Source: Deltaproteobacteria bacterium | Lineage (GTDB): Bacteria; Myxococcota_A; UBA796; UBA2385 | DNA length: 8,316 bases | Direction of reading: 5' to 3' | Assembly (NCBI GenBank): GCA_015489145.1 | Contig: WGAH01000845.1 | Span: forward strand, 1 to 8,316 | In this document: positions 5,990-8,316 of the stretch, piece by piece | Numbering within the stretch: the first letter of the stretch is position 1 | Layout of the letters: each line of letters opens with the position of its first letter | Made by a program: the position numbers and the translations under genes | Notes under the pieces: model-generated | What the model was told of the DNA's origin: nothing | The model's input: only the letters and a program-made list of their open reading frames with translations | The model's database searches: none

Positions 5990-6071
5990 CGGCCGATTTT
6001 CCTTTCCCCTCGAGCTCGCCGGCGGGTCTCAGGGGGTGTACCCTGCGCTCGTCGCGGGAAAGGAGGACACC
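5990..6071 (+). promoter_or_regulatory. Short intergenic region with possible promoter and ribosome site
   Basis: This region has ATTTTCCTTT just after the OmpA stop, but no hairpin strong enough to call a terminator. CAGGG (6030-6034) and CCCTG (6041-6045) form a small hairpin. TACCCT (6039-6044) could be a -10 box in GC-rich DNA, with TCGCCG (6016-6021) as a weak -35 at 17 bases. AAAGGAGG (6059-6066) is a full anti-16S match, five bases before GTG 6072, and decides that start. Confidence 0.45.
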
Positions 6072-7199
6072 GTGCGCACCGCTTCCATCCTGGCCCTCAT
6101 CCCCGTCCTGGCCCTCGCCGCCCCCGCCTGCAAGTCGGGCAAGGCGCCGCTCGGCGACGACACCGCCAGCCCCGACACCGGGACCGACGCGGACGCCGAC
6201 ACCGACGCGGACGCCGACACCGACACGGATGCCGACGCGGACGCCGACACGGACACGGACACCGACACGGACACCGACACGGACACCGACACCGAGCCGG
6301 TCAGCTTCGTGATCGAGGGGGACTGGGAGGGGACCACCCTGGCGGCGACCTGGGTGCTGCCGGGCAAGGACAGCATCGACGTGGGCGACACGATCGCGCA
6401 CGCCGAGGTGACCGCCGACACCGTCACCCTGGAGCTGCCCACCCCCGACGACGCCGATCTCGTCGCGATGAAGGGCCTGGAGGTCGCCTTCTACGCGCCG
6501 ACGCTGCACGTCGACACCGACGGCGACGGCGTGCCGGGGGGCGACGAGGTGATCACCGCCGCCGACACGATCTGGCTGCTCTACATCGCGCCGCCGGCGG
6601 TCGGCCTGCCGCCGGAGCTGCAGGAGGGCTGGAACGCGATCCTGTTCGGCGCCGACGACCTCACCACCTACGACACCGGCGCGATCCCCCTCGAGGTCAA
6701 CCTGCTGCCGAACGAGACGCTGACGGTGGGCGGCACGATGGGCGGCGTCGACGCCGACCCCGACGAGCTGCGCCTCGCGCTGGTGCCCTTCACCTACATG
6801 GACGGCACCGCCTGGGGCACGCTGCTCTACGACGAGGCCCTGGGCGCCACCTGGGAGATCGACCTGGACGGCGAGCCGCCGGCCTCGCACATCGGGCCGC
6901 TCGACGGCGACGTGGACGTGGGCGCCGAGATGCTGCTCGCCTACGCCGACGACGGCGACGGGGCGCTGGGCGAGGGCGACCTGCCGCTGTACTCGGCCTG
7001 CTCGGACAACCTCGTCGTCATGCCCTGGTGGATGCCGGAGCCCACCGACGTGGAGCTGGCGGTGAGCCTCGCCTTCATGGGCCTGCCCGTCGGCTGGTCG
7101 GCCATCGGCATCGACCGCGCCACCGAGGATTTCTCCGTTCTCGACGAGACCGAGGCCACCTCCCTCGTCATCGATTCCGACTGCGCCTTCGAGTTCTGA
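6072..7199 (+). CDS. Secreted lipoprotein with long Asp-Thr/Asp-Ala linker, function unknown
   Basis: The 375-residue protein starts with a hydrophobic signal sequence ending in APAC. Cys20 is the likely lipidated residue, although Pro at -2 makes the lipobox non-standard. Residues 39-74 are 18 Asp-X dipeptides (X is Thr or Ala), a highly acidic, flexible linker of a kind seen in lipoproteins of large-genome myxobacteria-like species. The domain at about 76-375 is not recognised. It contains two Asp-rich, calcium-loop-like stretches (DTDGDG at 148-153 and DDGDG at 293-297), a Trp-Trp at 319-320, and two cysteines (310, 371) that could bond. It is low in Lys and rich in beta-type hydrophobic patterning. 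A GTG at 6036 would extend the frame but lacks a ribosome site and puts extra residues before the signal peptide, so GTG 6072 is chosen. It is probably co-transcribed with lpxD. Confidence 0.85.
   Translation: MRTASILALIPVLALAAPACKSGKAPLGDDTASPDTGTDADADTDADADTDTDADADADTDTDTDTDTDTDTDTEPVSFVIEGDWEGTTLAATWVLPGKDSIDVGDTIAHAEVTADTVTLELPTPDDADLVAMKGLEVAFYAPTLHVDTDGDGVPGGDEVITAADTIWLLYIAPPAVGLPPELQEGWNAILFGADDLTTYDTGAIPLEVNLLPNETLTVGGTMGGVDADPDELRLALVPFTYMDGTAWGTLLYDEALGATWEIDLDGEPPASHIGPLDGDVDVGAEMLLAYADDGDGALGEGDLPLYSACSDNLVVMPWWMPEPTDVELAVSLAFMGLPVGWSAIGIDRATEDFSVLDETEATSLVIDSDCAFEF
6186..6293 (+). repeat. Hexanucleotide repeat coding for the acidic linker
   Basis: Eighteen six-base units of the form GAC/GAT followed by ACC, ACG, GCC or GCG. 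The last eight (6246-6293) are all Asp-Thr and nearly alternate ACG and ACC. Gain or loss of units would keep the frame and change only the linker length. Confidence 0.9.
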
Positions 7200-7202
7200 C
7201 GG

Positions 7203-8156
7203 GTGCGGCGGCACGAACCCCTGGCGGCCTCGGCCATCGCCGACCTCGTCGGCGGCGCGCTTCACGGCCCCGACCGGGAGGTGCGGGCGGTGGCCCCGGT
7301 CGAGACGGCCGGCCCGGACTGCGCCGCCTTCGTCGAGGGCGCGCCGCGGGCGGATCGGGCCGGGGCGGCGGGGGTGCTGATCTGCCGGGCGCCGCTTCCC
7401 GGCCGCACCTGCGTCGTGGTGGAGGACCCCCGCCGGGCCTTCGCCGCGCTGCTCCGGCGCCTCTTTCCCGAGGAGCACCGCCCCGGCGTCCACCCCGGCG
7501 CCCACGTCGACCCGACGGCGCGGCTCGGGCCCGGCGTCGTCGTCCACCCGGGGGCGTGGATCGGGGCCGACTGCGAGGTGGGGGCCGGCACCGTGATCTT
7601 CCCCCACGTCGTGCTCTACCCCCGCACGGTGGTCGGGCGGCGCTGCCGCATCCACGCCGGCGCGGTGCTCGGCGCCGACGGCTTCTCGTACCACCCGGGC
7701 CCCGAGGGCCCGGAGAAGATGCCGCAGGTCGGGCGGGTGGTCGTCGAGGACGACGTGGAGATCGGCGCGAACACCTGCATCGACCGCGCGTTCCTCGGCG
7801 AGACGCGCATCGGCCGCGGCAGCCGCCTCGACAACCTCGTGCAGGTGGGCCACAACAGTCGCCTCGGGCGCGGCGTGCTGGTGGCGGGGCAGGCGGGCCT
7901 CAGCGGCAGCGTCACCCTGGACGACGGGGTGGTGCTCGGCGGGCAGGTGGGCATCGCCGACCACGTCCGCATCGGCGCCGGGGCCCGGCTCGGGGCGCGC
8001 ACCGGCGTCCACCGCGACCTGGAGGGGGGGCGCGACTACCTCGGCGCCCCGGCCATGCCCCTGCGCGAGGCGCGGCGGGTGTGGGCCGCCCTGCGCCGCC
8101 TGCCCGAGGTGCTGCGGCGCCTGCGCGTGTTGGAGCGCGGGGGCGGCAGGGGCTAG
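7203..8156 (+). CDS. lpxD: UDP-3-O-acylglucosamine N-acyltransferase
   Basis: LpxD adds the second hydroxyacyl chain, from acyl-ACP, to UDP-3-O-acyl-glucosamine in lipid A synthesis. The enzyme works as a cytosolic trimer. The 317 residues show an N-terminal uridine-binding domain (about 1-92), then a left-handed beta-helix of hexapeptide repeats (about 96-275), then a C-terminal helix (about 283-312). GADGFSY (157-163), IGANTCIDR (187-195) and QVGHN (214-218) are family hallmarks, and His217 is the expected catalytic base. The protein is slightly shorter than the E. coli enzyme (about 340). The loop after Phe43 looks shortened, and the Asn-x-x-Tyr usually found there is not visible. The GTG start lies three bases after the upstream TGA, in the same frame, with no obvious ribosome site, so reinitiation is likely. 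The usual neighbours (bamA, skp, fabZ, lpxA) are absent. This may be a second copy or a relocated gene. Confidence 0.95.
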   Translation: MRRHEPLAASAIADLVGGALHGPDREVRAVAPVETAGPDCAAFVEGAPRADRAGAAGVLICRAPLPGRTCVVVEDPRRAFAALLRRLFPEEHRPGVHPGAHVDPTARLGPGVVVHPGAWIGADCEVGAGTVIFPHVVLYPRTVVGRRCRIHAGAVLGADGFSYHPGPEGPEKMPQVGRVVVEDDVEIGANTCIDRAFLGETRIGRGSRLDNLVQVGHNSRLGRGVLVAGQAGLSGSVTLDDGVVLGGQVGIADHVRIGAGARLGARTGVHRDLEGGRDYLGAPAMPLREARRVWAALRRLPEVLRRLRVLERGGGRG

Positions 8157-8160
8157 GCGC

Positions 8161-8316
8161 TCACCGGGAGGGCGGCGTTCCCTCGGCGAGGCGGGCGCCG
8201 ATGCCCCAGCGCCGGCCGGCCGCGACGAGGGTGTCCGCCAGGGCCTCGGCCTCGGCGGCGCGGCCGGCCCGGGCGAAGGTCGCGACGAGGACGCTGCCGA
8301 GGCCGAGGCCCTGGCG
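8161..8316 (-). CDS. C-terminal fragment of a convergent gene, TPR-like
   Basis: Reading the minus strand from the window edge gives 51 residues ending at TGA (8163-8161). Almost every third codon position is G or C. The sequence contains ATFARAGRAAEAEALADTLV, the small-residue helix-turn-helix pattern of tetratricopeptide-type repeats, and ends GIGARLAEGTPPSR. The start lies outside the window. It converges on lpxD with four bases between stop codons and no visible terminator. The TPR-type reading is an inference from one repeat. Confidence 0.55.
   Translation of the reverse strand, partial: RQGLGLGSVLVATFARAGRAAEAEALADTLVAAGRRWGIGARLAEGTPPSR

Noticed and set aside
5990..6010. Intrinsic terminator after the OmpA gene (ATTTTCCTTT)
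   Set aside because: Only a self-complementary CGGCCG precedes the T-rich stretch, and no real stem-loop can be drawn.
5973..8012. Minus-strand open frame (679 codons) opposite the acidic lipoprotein and lpxD
   Set aside because: It has a run of Val-Gly-Val-Arg from the reverse of the Asp-Thr repeat and no domain. The plus strand carries well-supported genes.

Overview
The window comes from a very GC-rich Gram-negative bacterium. Third codon positions are almost all G or C. The best guess is Myxococcota or another former deltaproteobacterium. Four things point that way: a lipid A gene (lpxD), an OmpA lipoprotein carrying thrombospondin type-3 calcium repeats, a lipoprotein with a long Asp-Thr/Asp-Ala linker, and tandem large GT-C-like membrane proteins. 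This assignment is inference from gene style and not from a marker gene.

Layout. Bases 1-67 may hold the start of a divergent minus-strand gene that runs off the window (weak). Bases 68-534 are non-coding and unusually structured. They contain a roughly 100-bp element present twice at a 188-bp offset, several GC-rich hairpins, a long-range inverted repeat, and a candidate promoter directly before the first gene. Bases 535-4408 encode two overlapping, related polytopic membrane proteins (591 and 702 aa). Bases 4409-4496 form a short intergenic region with a consensus-like -35 box and a GC hairpin. Bases 4497-5989 hold two overlapping lipoprotein genes: a small helical lipoprotein, and an OmpA-family peptidoglycan-binding lipoprotein with four TSP3 repeats. 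After an 82-bp gap comes a 375-aa lipoprotein of unknown function (6072-7199), followed after 3 bp and in the same frame by lpxD (7203-8156). Bases 8161-8316 hold the C-terminal end of a convergent minus-strand gene with TPR-like sequence.

How it fits together. Every recognisable product acts at the cell envelope: candidate lipid-linked sugar transferases in the inner membrane, lipoproteins tethering the outer membrane to peptidoglycan, a secreted acidic lipoprotein, and an acyltransferase of lipid A synthesis. There are probably three transcription units on the plus strand: the membrane-protein pair, the OmpA pair, and lipoprotein-lpxD. The most unusual part is the 5' non-coding region. Its repeated blocks and base-paired arms look like a duplicated structured RNA or a duplicated regulatory element, and I do not recognise it as a known family. 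No tRNA, rRNA, CRISPR array, insertion sequence or convincing intrinsic terminator was seen.
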